From Hymenobacter swuensis DY53 (lineage in GTDB: Bacteria > Bacteroidota > Bacteroidia > Cytophagales > Hymenobacteraceae): DNA of 64,000 nucleotides. Position numbers and translations under genes: made by a program. This document shows positions 52,179 through 60,271 of this stretch, in pieces; position 1 is the first letter of the stretch; each line of letters opens with the position of its first letter. The stretch lies in contig NZ_CP007145.1 in the NCBI RefSeq assembly GCF_000576555.1, positions 4,238,501 to 4,302,500 of the forward strand, in the 5' to 3' direction. Under the pieces are notes generated by a model that did not search any database, was not told where the DNA came from, and was given only the letters and a program-made list of their open reading frames with translations.

Positions 52179-52517
52179 ATGCAACATAGCTCTTTCAGCA
52201 CGCTTGGCCTGCCGTATACCCCCACTCTCCCTGATTATCACGAGCTGAAAGTCTGGCCCGGCTGCTTTGCGGCCGTCGAAGCCGGCACCAAGCCATTCGA
52301 TGTGCGGCTGAACGACCGGAACTTCCGGGTGGGCGACGCCGTGCTGCTGTGCGAGTACGAGCCCGAGAGTGAGCAGTTCACCGGCCGCACCACCGAGCGG
52401 TGGGTAAGCTACCTGCTGCCGGGCGGCTCCTTTGGGATTGAGGCCGGCTGGTGCGTGCTGGGTTTCTCCGAGCATCCGCCCCTGCCGGCCGGTGTACACG
52501 ATACCCGCCTCTGGTAA
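52179..52517 (+). CDS. DUF3850 (ASCH/PUA-like) protein
   Basis: The 112-residue product has the DUF3850 core: YHELKVWPGCFAAVEAGTKP, then FDVRLNDRNFRVGDAVLLCE. These follow the pattern HELKxWPxYFxxVxxGxKxFExRxNDRxFxxGD. The family belongs to the ASCH/PUA-like fold, thought to bind RNA, and is often carried on phage or mobile DNA, but the function is not known. The start MQHSSFSTLG is the first ATG in frame. Confidence 0.78.
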   Translation: MQHSSFSTLGLPYTPTLPDYHELKVWPGCFAAVEAGTKPFDVRLNDRNFRVGDAVLLCEYEPESEQFTGRTTERWVSYLLPGGSFGIEAGWCVLGFSEHPPLPAGVHDTRLW

Positions 52518-52540
52518 CATAACAGCCCCCACCAGCACTC

Positions 52541-52679
52541 ACCGGTCCGGTAGGCGCAAGCCTATCGGGCCGGTTGTCGTTCGGGCCGGCCGCGTCGCGT
52601 GGGGGCGTTCAGGCAGATGCGGACGTCAGCTAACGACAACCGACGCAGGGCGTTGGACAGCAGCACACGCCCCAACGCC
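52541..52679. other. Multi-hairpin intergenic region
   Basis: Three inverted repeats follow each other: ACCGGTCCGGTAGGC (52541-52555) pairs with 52560-52574 using G-U wobbles; CGGTTGTCGTT (52571-52581) pairs with AACGACAACCG (52632-52642); GGGCGTTGG (52648-52656) pairs with CCAACGCCC (52671-52679). The first can terminate the DUF3850 transcript only weakly because no T tract follows. It could be a structured RNA or a decayed element. Confidence 0.5.
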
Positions 52680-52715
52680 CGCCGAACAAAACGACAGGTT
52701 GCGCGTTTGCCTTCC

Positions 52716-53150
52716 ATGCTCCCGTTTCCGACCACCGTCACAGAGGCGTATCTGACTCAGTACCGGCCTGATCTGCACATTCTTATTCTGCGCTGGCTGC
52801 GGCCCCAAACGATGCCCGAAATTCAGGCCTCGTACGCCCAGTTGCTGGTGCTGTCCCAGGAGTACGGGTGTGCCCGTTGGCTGCTGGACGGCCGCCGCGA
52901 AGGTCCGCTGGACTTGGCCGTTACGCATTGGCTGAGCGACTTTTTCTTTCCGGAGGCCGTACGGGCACTGGCCCCGCAGCGGGTGTATATGGCGGCCCTC
53001 AGCTCGCCGGCTCGCCTTCAGCAATTCCACTCCGATGCTACCGTGGCCCCGGCCGTAACTAGGGCACTGGCCCCCGAGCAGCCCTACCACACGGCCGTGT
53101 TCCTGACCGAAGCCGAGGCCCTCATCTGGCTCGACGCCCAGCCTCGGTAG
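52716..53150 (+). CDS. STAS/SpoIIAA-like fold protein, paralogue 3
   Basis: The 144-residue product starts MLPFPTTVTEAYLTQYRPD. It has the strand ILILRWLRPQTMPEI, the conserved CARWLLDGRREGP segment (like the D-x-R loop of the paralogues at 27.7 and 28.3 kb) and a final EAEALIWLDAQPR helix. The overall plan of alternating strands and helices suggests a STAS-like fold. It is followed by two hairpins. Function unknown. Confidence 0.6.
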   Translation: MLPFPTTVTEAYLTQYRPDLHILILRWLRPQTMPEIQASYAQLLVLSQEYGCARWLLDGRREGPLDLAVTHWLSDFFFPEAVRALAPQRVYMAALSSPARLQQFHSDATVAPAVTRALAPEQPYHTAVFLTEAEALIWLDAQPR

Positions 53151-53167
53151 CTGCATAAGTAGCTACT

Positions 53168-53191
53168 AGTGCGAAGCAAATGCTTCGCACT
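53168..53191. terminator. Hairpin after paralogue 3
   Basis: The perfect 11-bp arms AGTGCGAAGCA (53168-53178) and TGCTTCGCACT (53181-53191) have a two-base loop. It lies 17 bases past the stop codon. No T tract follows, so the next hairpin probably does the terminating. Confidence 0.5.
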
Positions 53192-53197
53192 ACTGCC

Positions 53198-53246
53198 AAA
53201 AAAAGCCCGATTTCCAGGACTACACCTTGGGAATCGGGCTTTTTTA
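53198..53246. terminator. Bidirectional terminator between convergent genes
   Basis: AAAAAAAGCCCGATTTCC (53198-53215) pairs with GGAATCGGGCTTTTTT-like bases (53230-53246) with a one-base irregularity, between the STAS-like gene and the outer-membrane protein gene. Confidence 0.8.
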
Positions 53247-53286
53247 GGTGATGACACGAATCCTTTGGTTCGCGTCCTCGCGCCAT

Positions 53287-54414
53287 TTACTTGTTCAGCG
53301 TCTTCTTCAGAAACTTGCGCGGCGGCACGATGAATAGCTCCACCGAGGCATAGGGCGCACCGGCCAGCTTGGAGTCGACGATTTTTACCCGGTCATTGTT
53401 AGTGCGGTCAAAGGCGTCGAAGGCGTAGTTATAGCGGTAGCCGCCTTCCAGCCCGAACCAGAGGAAATCATAGATTTCCCGCTCCCAGCGGCCCCGGAAT
53501 TTCACTTCGGTTTCGCGCAGTTCCAGTGTGCGCAGTACGATGTTGTCGTCGCGGCGTAGCGGCTGCCGCAGCTTGATGATGTAGTTGAAACCGTCTACGG
53601 AGTAGCCCGCAAAGAACAACGACTTGGGCGAAGCATTGTAGCGGGCCGTCACGCGGGCCGGGAAAATGGCCTCCACGCCCCACCGGTCGTTAAAGGTGCG
53701 GTTGTAGAGTACGGCCGGGTAGATACTCTGCCGACCAAAGGTGTAGCCCAGCTGCAGGCCCACCCCCCAGGAAAAGGTAGGGCTGCGCTTCCAGCCGTAC
53801 AGAAACTCCGACGACACCCGCAGGTAGTCGCTCACGTTCACGCCCTGGGAAGTGTAGTCCCCGCTCAACTCGCCTTTCAGGCGAAAGATATACCAGTTCA
53901 CGGCATTCACCGGCCGGATGATGGCCAGCTGCGCGCCCAGGGTTTTGAGGCCCTTGTCTTCAATGTTGTCGTAGAGCTCGTAACCGGTAGGCTTCTGTCG
54001 GAATTTGAACTCCTCCCGCTCGTAGTTGATGCCCAGCAGCATTTTCAGGTGGGGCTTATTCCAGAACGGGATGTAGCCCTTAATCACCAGCCGGGCGTTT
54101 TTCTCGGCCTGCGACTTATAATCCTGCAAGCCCACGGCCTGCCCGTCGGAGGCCACGTTGAAGCGTGGCATCCGCTCGTAGTGAAAGATCAGGCCCTTGC
54201 TGGGACCCATGCCTACCACGGAAGGCGTGGCAAACTCCTGGTCCTGGCCCACCTGGTCGGCGGCGGTGGTGTCGGAAGCAGGCGGGGCGGGCGGCGGGTA
54301 CACGGGTGGGGTAGCAGGCGTCACCTGCGCCTCGGCCACGGTAACCGTCAGCAGGCATACGGCAGCAGCCAGCGGCCGGGCAACACGCCCAATCAGCGTC
54401 GAAAATAAGGGCAT
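53287..54414 (-). CDS. Outer-membrane beta-barrel protein, DUF6268-like
   Basis: The 375-residue product has a signal peptide (residues 1-29, ending AEAQ) and a Pro/Ala linker (TPATPPVYPPPAPP). About 300 residues of alternating aromatic and polar strands follow, for example WYIFRLKGELSGDY, FSWGVGLQLGYTFG, SLFFAGYSVDGFNYIIKL and FLWFGLEGGYRYNY. This is typical of a 12-14-strand barrel and resembles DUF6268 proteins, which have no known function. It shares no operon with its neighbours; the fusion gene upstream on the same strand is separated by a repeat. Confidence 0.72.
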   Translation of the reverse strand: MPLFSTLIGRVARPLAAAVCLLTVTVAEAQVTPATPPVYPPPAPPASDTTAADQVGQDQEFATPSVVGMGPSKGLIFHYERMPRFNVASDGQAVGLQDYKSQAEKNARLVIKGYIPFWNKPHLKMLLGINYEREEFKFRQKPTGYELYDNIEDKGLKTLGAQLAIIRPVNAVNWYIFRLKGELSGDYTSQGVNVSDYLRVSSEFLYGWKRSPTFSWGVGLQLGYTFGRQSIYPAVLYNRTFNDRWGVEAIFPARVTARYNASPKSLFFAGYSVDGFNYIIKLRQPLRRDDNIVLRTLELRETEVKFRGRWEREIYDFLWFGLEGGYRYNYAFDAFDRTNNDRVKIVDSKLAGAPYASVELFIVPPRKFLKKTLNK

Positions 54415-54443
54415 ACGGAAGGATGAGAGGAGCGGAAAAACGA

Positions 54444-54478
54444 CGAAAAGACGTCAGGCTAGCCTTAACGTCTTTTCG
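54444..54478. terminator. Hairpin upstream of the outer-membrane protein gene
   Basis: The perfect arms CGAAAAGACG (54444-54453) and CGTCTTTTCG (54469-54478). On the minus strand it lies 30 bases before the start codon of the outer-membrane protein, so it could end the upstream transcript or act in the leader. Confidence 0.5.
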
Positions 54479-54501
54479 GAAAAAAGGATAGGCGGGGTGA
54501 T

Positions 54502-54596
54502 GGTGAAATTGTGAAGTGGTGAGTTTGATGCTCAATCAGCGCAAGTGGCGCAAGCGAAACAATAAACTCACCATTTCACCACTTCACAATTTCACC
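54502..54596. repeat. Inverted repeat abutting the stop of the phosphatase-Omp85 gene
   Basis: The left arm GGTGAAATTGTGAAGTGGTG is complementary to the right end (54577-54596), and GAGTTT (54521-54526) pairs with AAACTC at 54564-54569; eight extra bases sit in the right arm. The outer right end is one base from the stop codon of the fusion gene. The same phrase occurs near 29446. Confidence 0.75.
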
Positions 54597-54597
54597 G

Positions 54598-57500
54598 CTA
54601 AAAGAGGAAATCGAAGCCCACGAAGACTAGTTTCTCCTCGCCTACCGAGTAGGTGGCGTTGATAACGGCCTGCTTCAGCACATCTACCCACACGCCCCCG
54701 CCCACGGCTGTGTGCAAGGACTTGAGGCCGGTTTCGGTGTCGCGGGAGGTATACACGCGGGCGGCATCGGCCAGACCCAGGATACCGAACTTGCCGGGCA
54801 CCACATACGCGTTGAAGGAAAACAGCTGAATGCGCACCTCCGCGTTGCCGTACACCGACGAGCGGCCGGCGTAGCGGGTGCGGCGGTAGCCGCGCAGGTT
54901 GGTGGTGCCGCCCAGCGTGTTGGCCTGGTAGAAGCGGTAGTCGCCCAGGTTACGGTTGGCTCCGATACGGCCGGCCCATGTGAGCTGGAAGGGAAAGTTA
55001 GGCGAGAGGTAGGCCCGGAACTCGGTAGCCAGGCGGCCATACTTCAGCTGCTCCCCGTTCAGTTGGTGGTTGTACTCCACCGAGTTGTACCAACGCAGGC
55101 CAATGCGCGGATTCTTGGGCGAGCTGGCGGCATCCAGATTCAGATAGGCCTTACCACCCAGGTAGCGGTTCATCCCAAAGTCGGAAGCCCGGATGCCGGC
55201 GGCGGCAGTACCGTCCTGGCCGTTGCCGGCGGCGTCTAGGCCCAGCGCAATTTCACTACCGATCTGGCCCCGCTCAATGTGGAATTGGTCGTACTGCGGG
55301 CCAAAACCGAATTTGAGGAAGCTGAACAGGTCTTTCTCCAGCATCGGCGCCACGTACAGCCGCGAGAAGCGGATGCGGTAGGTATCGTTGATGTCCCGGT
55401 TACGGGCCTGCTCATCCCCATCCGCCAGCGTGTTGCGCGTGTCGTTGCCGAGGCCGAAGAAGTTGTAGAGCAACTGCGGGCCGTAAAGCTGGGCCGTGAG
55501 GCGCAGGTCGGTCTTGCCCAGCACGTCCACAAAGTGGCCCAGGTACCGCACGTTGTAGGCACTCTGGGAAGGCGAATAGTTGGCTGCCAGGCTTTGCTCG
55601 GTAGCGTACGGCGACTTGCGGAAACCATAAGTGCGGTACACCGCGCCACCGCCCAGGAACAGGCGGTCATCAATGTTGTACCCAAAGTAGGCCGTAGGAC
55701 CGAAGTAGTTCAGGGTGTAATCCTTGCGGTCGGTGCGGGTGTGCACGTCGTAGCGGCTCACATCAATGCCGGGCTCCAGGCGCAGGCGGGTGTCCTTGCC
55801 GGGCACGATGACGTTACCCGAGTCGGCATCATACACATGCAGGCGGTGACGGAAACCGGCTACATTCGAGCGGTCCACGATGGAGTCCCGGTCGAGGCCC
55901 CCGATGATACGTACCAACGGGCCGTCCTTCACGTCGCCTTTCACCTCGTACAAGTCCCGGTCGGCAAAGCCGTAGAGGCGCAGCTCCTTGGTCACCTTGT
56001 TATCGAAGGTGCGGTCGAAAAGCATCTTGGTCAGCTCGCCTTCCTTGTTGATTTTCTGCACCGTTACGTGCGTCTTATTATCAGCCAGGCGCTCCACCAC
56101 AAACTTCTCACGCTTTTTGGAGCCCTTCACCTCCGCCACCTTGCTGAGCATGGTGTAGTAGTCGGCGGCTACCTGGGGCAGCAGCTCACGACGGCTTTTC
56201 AGCTTGGCAATGATTTCGGGGCCGTGCAGGGCGTAAATCTGCTGGGGCCACCGCTCCTTGAAGGCCTTCTCGATTACCTCGTCGGTGAGGCCGGCTTTCA
56301 TTTCCTCGGCCTGCTTCACCCACTCCTCTTTGCTCACGGAAGCCAGGTACACCCGGTCATTGCTGAGGGCGGTCAGGTTCAGGCCCTTCCAGTCGGCGTA
56401 ATCTGGGCCGAAGTTCTGGAAGTTGCGGATAGCCCACTTGCGCGAGGCCAGATAGGGGAACACACCATCGCCCTTGAAGAAGGCAATGTCGCGGTCCTCG
56501 GGCACAGCCGTGAATTTCCGGTCGCCGTCCTTATCCTTTTTCTCGGCCCAACGCCACTGGTCCTCGTGCCGGTCCCAGTCGCCAATCCACATATCGAAGA
56601 GGCGGGAGCGGGCAAAGGCTTTTTCGTTGACGCGGTTGTCGTTGTCGTCGGTGATGCGCTCAAACACCTTGTCGGTGCCCACCAGGTTTTTGGCGTTGCC
56701 CAGGCTTTCCACGTTGCTTTGGTCATCCTTGGCGTCTTCCTCAATGGCGCCCGGCGTATTGCCAAACCGCTCCAGGTACTGGCCCAGCAGAGGGTCCTGC
56801 GGAATGTAGCGCAGTTCGGGGTTGGTGTGCAGAATCCCGGCGGCATCGGCCAGGGGCGGAATTACGATGGAGTTGAAGGGATGCTGGGCCGAAATCTGGT
56901 CCTGCAGAATATCGGCCGCCGCGCCGGTGCGCAGGGCTTCGGGCAGCACCGCCGAGGGGTCTTTGTTGAGGCTGCGGATAGTAAAGTTGCGACCTTCCTC
57001 ATTGCGCACTTTCAGCGAGGCCGTTTGCTTGCCCCCCCCGATTTTGTAGGGCGTGAGGCCGCCTTTCTCGGTAGCCATATCCAGCACCGGAAACTTCACC
57101 GGCGTGGCCCACTCCTTGCGGTAATGCTCCCCGAACAGGAACTTGTGGAACTTACCCCGGTCGGCGTAGTCCTTGTTTACGGCTACGGTCACGGTGCTGT
57201 CAGCAAAGTTCGGGCGCGGGCCGGCGTTTTGCCCGGGAGCCTCCGCTACCATGGCCTCCTGGGCATACATGGGCGTACGGAATACCAGACGGCCGTTTTC
57301 ACCCAGCCCTTCGGGTACGTAGAACTCCGTCCATACCTCCCCGTTGTCGTAGTAGTTCACCCGCGAGAACCCCTTTTCCTTGTCGGAAAACAAGGCTTCA
57401 CCACCAGAGCCGGGCTTTACGTGCTGGGTTTTGCAGCCCGAGCCGCTGACGATGTGGTTGAGGTTGCCTTCTTTGAAAAACTGCAGGTTGTGCTCGTGGC

Positions 57501-58500
57501 CGGCGGCATATACCACATTGGGGTACTTCTGGAAAATCTCCAGCAGGCCCTTCTTATAGGCCTGATACAGTGGGTGCGCAATGTCCTGGCTAACCCCGCC
57601 GTATTTACGGGCAAACGGGTAAATGGAGCCAATGACCGGCAGCGGCACGAAGGCGTACTTGTACACGATGCTGAGCGGGAAGAAATGGTCGCCCAGGGTG
57701 AAGTAGCCGCCGTGAATACCGTCGGAAAACAGCGGGTGGTGGGCCACCACCATAATATTCTTGCCCGCGTTGCGCTGAATAATGTCTTCCACCTGGGTGA
57801 AGAAGTCAGTTTCGTTGGCTACGCCACAGCCGCTGTTGGCACCGTAAGGCCGCTCACCGGAGGTCTGCAGAAACCACTGCGAGTTGATGGCAATCAGCAC
57901 TACATCATCCTGCAAGCGGATTTCCACCGGCCCGGGACAGGCGTCGCGGGGCAGGAAAAAGTCGCCGGTATAGGGGAAGGCGGCCGAGTCGCTCTGCAGG
58001 TAGTTCTCCACGAAGAACTGCTCCCGGTTCACCTGGTCCACGGCCCCACGCTGGCCTTGTTTCCAGTCGTGGTTGCCCGGAATCATGTATTTCTCGCCCT
58101 GGTAGTCGCGCAGAATCTTGAGCTGGCCCACCATGCGCCGCTCCGATTCCTTCCGGTCGTAGGAGCCCTGCTCAGGCATACCGTACTCGTAGATGTTGTC
58201 GCCGAGGTAGATGGTGGTGCTTTTGGAGCCAGCCGCCAGAATCTGCTTGCGCAGGTAGTTCAGGGACGGTTCCCCGCCTTCGGCCTCAGGTGCAGGCTTG
58301 CCCACGTCGCCAATCAGAAACACCGAATAGCGAATATGGGAGCTATCCGGCGGGGTTTTCGACTCCCAGTTGACACCGCCTTTGCGGTAGTTGGGCCGCG
58401 TGGGGTGCGCCGTCTGGGTTTTCTGTTGGGCCAGGGCGGCGGGGGCCGCCGCTCCGGCCAGTGCCAGCAGCAGGCAACAGGACAGGAAATGTCTGCTCAT
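54598..58500 (-). CDS. Secreted metallophosphatase / kinase-like / Omp85-barrel fusion
   Basis: The 1300-residue product has a signal peptide (MSRHFLSCCLLLALAG, cut near ALAQ). Residues about 55-390 form a calcineurin-like phosphatase with all metal motifs: GDVGKP (Asp65), GDNIYEYG (Asp101, Asn102), GNHDWKQG (142-149), HHPLFSDG (His254, His255) and GHEHNL (334-339). Residues about 485-800 look like a HipA/FAM20-type kinase fold. The segment GGGKQTASLKV resembles a nucleotide loop, DWDRHEDQ (641-648) the catalytic loop and PEDRDIAF (667-674) the metal-binding Asp. Residues about 830-1300 form an Omp85-type barrel with the LRGYRR loop motif at 1202-1207. It should sit in the outer membrane with its soluble domains in the periplasm or outside. 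Substrates are unknown. The ATG at 58500 gives the signal peptide; upstream readings do not. Confidence 0.82.
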   Translation of the reverse strand: MSRHFLSCCLLLALAGAAAPAALAQQKTQTAHPTRPNYRKGGVNWESKTPPDSSHIRYSVFLIGDVGKPAPEAEGGEPSLNYLRKQILAAGSKSTTIYLGDNIYEYGMPEQGSYDRKESERRMVGQLKILRDYQGEKYMIPGNHDWKQGQRGAVDQVNREQFFVENYLQSDSAAFPYTGDFFLPRDACPGPVEIRLQDDVVLIAINSQWFLQTSGERPYGANSGCGVANETDFFTQVEDIIQRNAGKNIMVVAHHPLFSDGIHGGYFTLGDHFFPLSIVYKYAFVPLPVIGSIYPFARKYGGVSQDIAHPLYQAYKKGLLEIFQKYPNVVYAAGHEHNLQFFKEGNLNHIVSGSGCKTQHVKPGSGGEALFSDKEKGFSRVNYYDNGEVWTEFYVPEGLGENGRLVFRTPMYAQEAMVAEAPGQNAGPRPNFADSTVTVAVNKDYADRGKFHKFLFGEHYRKEWATPVKFPVLDMATEKGGLTPYKIGGGKQTASLKVRNEEGRNFTIRSLNKDPSAVLPEALRTGAAADILQDQISAQHPFNSIVIPPLADAAGILHTNPELRYIPQDPLLGQYLERFGNTPGAIEEDAKDDQSNVESLGNAKNLVGTDKVFERITDDNDNRVNEKAFARSRLFDMWIGDWDRHEDQWRWAEKKDKDGDRKFTAVPEDRDIAFFKGDGVFPYLASRKWAIRNFQNFGPDYADWKGLNLTALSNDRVYLASVSKEEWVKQAEEMKAGLTDEVIEKAFKERWPQQIYALHGPEIIAKLKSRRELLPQVAADYYTMLSKVAEVKGSKKREKFVVERLADNKTHVTVQKINKEGELTKMLFDRTFDNKVTKELRLYGFADRDLYEVKGDVKDGPLVRIIGGLDRDSIVDRSNVAGFRHRLHVYDADSGNVIVPGKDTRLRLEPGIDVSRYDVHTRTDRKDYTLNYFGPTAYFGYNIDDRLFLGGGAVYRTYGFRKSPYATEQSLAANYSPSQSAYNVRYLGHFVDVLGKTDLRLTAQLYGPQLLYNFFGLGNDTRNTLADGDEQARNRDINDTYRIRFSRLYVAPMLEKDLFSFLKFGFGPQYDQFHIERGQIGSEIALGLDAAGNGQDGTAAAGIRASDFGMNRYLGGKAYLNLDAASSPKNPRIGLRWYNSVEYNHQLNGEQLKYGRLATEFRAYLSPNFPFQLTWAGRIGANRNLGDYRFYQANTLGGTTNLRGYRRTRYAGRSSVYGNAEVRIQLFSFNAYVVPGKFGILGLADAARVYTSRDTETGLKSLHTAVGGGVWVDVLKQAVINATYSVGEEKLVFVGFDFLF

Positions 58501-58685
58501 ATAAAGAAAGAAGTAGCGCGAAAGCAAGAACCCGGCGGCGCGCCGGGGCAACGAGGCGAATGATCAGGAAATACGGTAAACTTACCGGTAACGGCTGAAG
58601 TACGCGTTACGAGGTACGCATGGTGCGCTGCCCTACGCAATTCATCCGGCTACGGTTGGGTTTGCGGGAAGTTGCCAGTTGCCAG

Positions 58686-58732
58686 AAGAACGTCATTTCA
58701 AGCTTGCTGAGGAATCTCGCGTGCTGACGTTG
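58686..58732. repeat. Half copy of the dispersed GTCAT/GAGGAATC element
   Basis: The segment reads AGAACGTCATTTCAAGC, then GAGGAATCTCGCGTGCTGACG. It shares its right part almost exactly with the element at 61522. The remaining bases of the 327-base gap (58501-58827) hold a GTTGCCAGTTGCCAG phrase at about 58671 and no gene. Confidence 0.6.
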
Positions 58733-58827
58733 TGGAAGCAACCAGCCACTCACAAAACCCGGAGCCCCGAAACCCGTTGTAAGCCGAACAGCCCGGGCTG
58801 TCGTTCTTTTGTAGTTCCCTTTCCCTG

Positions 58828-60069
58828 ATGGAGCCTATTCTTACCCAGAAACCGGCCAAGGCCGAAATTGTCAAAAACGCGAAGGCCTACGTGCTGGCTT
58901 TGCTGGAAGAAAAGCTTCCGGCGCAACTCGTGTACCACTCGCCCAAGCATACTACGGCGGTAGTAAAGGAAGCCCGCGCCCTGAGCGAAGCGGCCGGCCT
59001 CAGCGAAGCCGACCAGGAAGCCGTGGTGCTGGCCGCCTGGTTTCATGACACGGGTTACCTTGATACTTACGACGGCCACGAGTTCCGGAGTGCCGAGCTG
59101 GCCGGCGAATGGCTCACCCAGCAGGGCTATCCGGCTGAGCGCACCGAGCTGGTACAAACCCTGATCAAAGCTACCCACCGCGACGCTACCCGGGAAACCG
59201 AGCTGGAGCAACTGCTGGTGGATGCCGACATGAGCGGAATGGGCCGGGACGATTTTTTTGCCAACGCCGAGCTGCTGCGCGCCGAGTGGGAAACCAGCCT
59301 GGGTAAAACCTACTCCAACACCGAGTGGGCCGAAAATCAGCTGGCGTTTCTGCTGGCCGGCAAGTACTACACCAAAGCCGCCAAAGACCGGTACCAGGAC
59401 CAGCACAAGGACAACATAAAGGAGCAGCGCAAACTGCTGAAGAAGACCGAGAAAAAGAAAAAGAAAAAGACGGAGGAAGAGGAAGGCACGTTTGCCGAGC
59501 CCAAGCGGGGCATCGAAACCATGTTCCGGACCATGTACAGCAACCACATGAAGCTCTCGGATATGGCCGATAAGAAGGCCAACATGATGATTTCGCTGAA
59601 CGCGGTGCTCATGTCGCTTATCATTACCTACTTCGGGGCAAAGCTGGGCAGCAAAACGGCGGCTCTGAGCAACGTGGGCGTTATCCGGAACCCGATTATT
59701 GCCGTGCCGATGGGCATCCTGCTGGCCACGGCGCTGGCCTCGGTCATCACGGCCATTCTGTGCGCCCAGCCCGACGTGACGAGCTTTAAGTGGCTCAAGC
59801 GCAGCCCCCAGATTGCCACCAACCGCCGCGTGAACCTGCTGTTCTTCGGTAACTTCAGCAAGCTCAGCCTCGATGACTTCCAGAGCGGTATGACCCAGCT
59901 TATGCAGCAGAAAGACGCGCTGTACACCAACATGGTGACGGACATCTACTACCTCGGCGACGTGCTAACCAAGAAGTACCGGCTGCTGCGTCTGAGCTAC
60001 ACCATTTTCATGGTCGGCCTGATCCTTACCGCGCTGTCGTTTGGCATTGCGCTGCTGTATAAGATGTAA
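58828..60069 (+). CDS. HD-domain protein with C-terminal Pycsar-effector-like transmembrane domain
   Basis: The 413-residue product has an N-terminal HD phosphohydrolase domain: YHSPKHTTAV (His37, His41), AAWFHDTGYLD with the His73-Asp74 pair, KATHRDATRE (His117) and VDADMSGMG (Asp132, Asp134). A lysine-rich linker (about 200-216) follows. The C-terminal domain (about 225-413) begins GIETMFRTMYSNHMKLSDMAD, then KKANMMISLNAVLMSLI, and has three membrane segments near 252-270, 288-312 and 388-411. This matches the family (Pfam DUF5706) of PycTM effectors, which kill the cell when activated by cyclic nucleotides. It is convergent with a class III cyclase-like gene. The HD domain could degrade or sense a nucleotide; that is inference. 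Confidence 0.85.
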   Translation: MEPILTQKPAKAEIVKNAKAYVLALLEEKLPAQLVYHSPKHTTAVVKEARALSEAAGLSEADQEAVVLAAWFHDTGYLDTYDGHEFRSAELAGEWLTQQGYPAERTELVQTLIKATHRDATRETELEQLLVDADMSGMGRDDFFANAELLRAEWETSLGKTYSNTEWAENQLAFLLAGKYYTKAAKDRYQDQHKDNIKEQRKLLKKTEKKKKKKTEEEEGTFAEPKRGIETMFRTMYSNHMKLSDMADKKANMMISLNAVLMSLIITYFGAKLGSKTAALSNVGVIRNPIIAVPMGILLATALASVITAILCAQPDVTSFKWLKRSPQIATNRRVNLLFFGNFSKLSLDDFQSGMTQLMQQKDALYTNMVTDIYYLGDVLTKKYRLLRLSYTIFMVGLILTALSFGIALLYKM

Positions 60070-60092
60070 GGGGTGGATTGCTGAACCGTTCT

Positions 60093-60230
60093 GTCATTGC
60101 GAGCAGCGCGAAGCAATCCGTCCTTTTCTTAGCTCCTAGCTTCGACCTACGCAGAAGCCCCTGACGCCAGTACGAACGTCAGGGGCTTTCCTTATTTCAG
60201 GGTTTTGAACCGTGTGAAGGACGGATTGCT
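60093..60230. repeat. Dispersed GTCAT element flanking a terminator
   Basis: The left part reads GTCATTGCGAGCAGCG then AAGCAATCCGTCCTT. AGCAATCCGTCCTT (60112-60125) is the perfect complement of 60217-60230. The element spans the gap between the two convergent genes. Confidence 0.65.
60155..60190. terminator. Bidirectional terminator between the HD-PycTM and cyclase-like genes
   Basis: The perfect arms AAGCCCCTGACG (60155-60166) and CGTCAGGGGCTT (60177-60188) have a 10-base loop. Confidence 0.8.
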
Positions 60231-60271
60231 ACGACCTTCTCCCCCATCTGACCATCCAACAATCCACCACC

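Noticed and set aside
55279..58563. A 1094-codon open frame antisense to the phosphatase-Omp85 fusion
   Set aside because: It is a composition shadow of the real gene, with no domains and no promoter.
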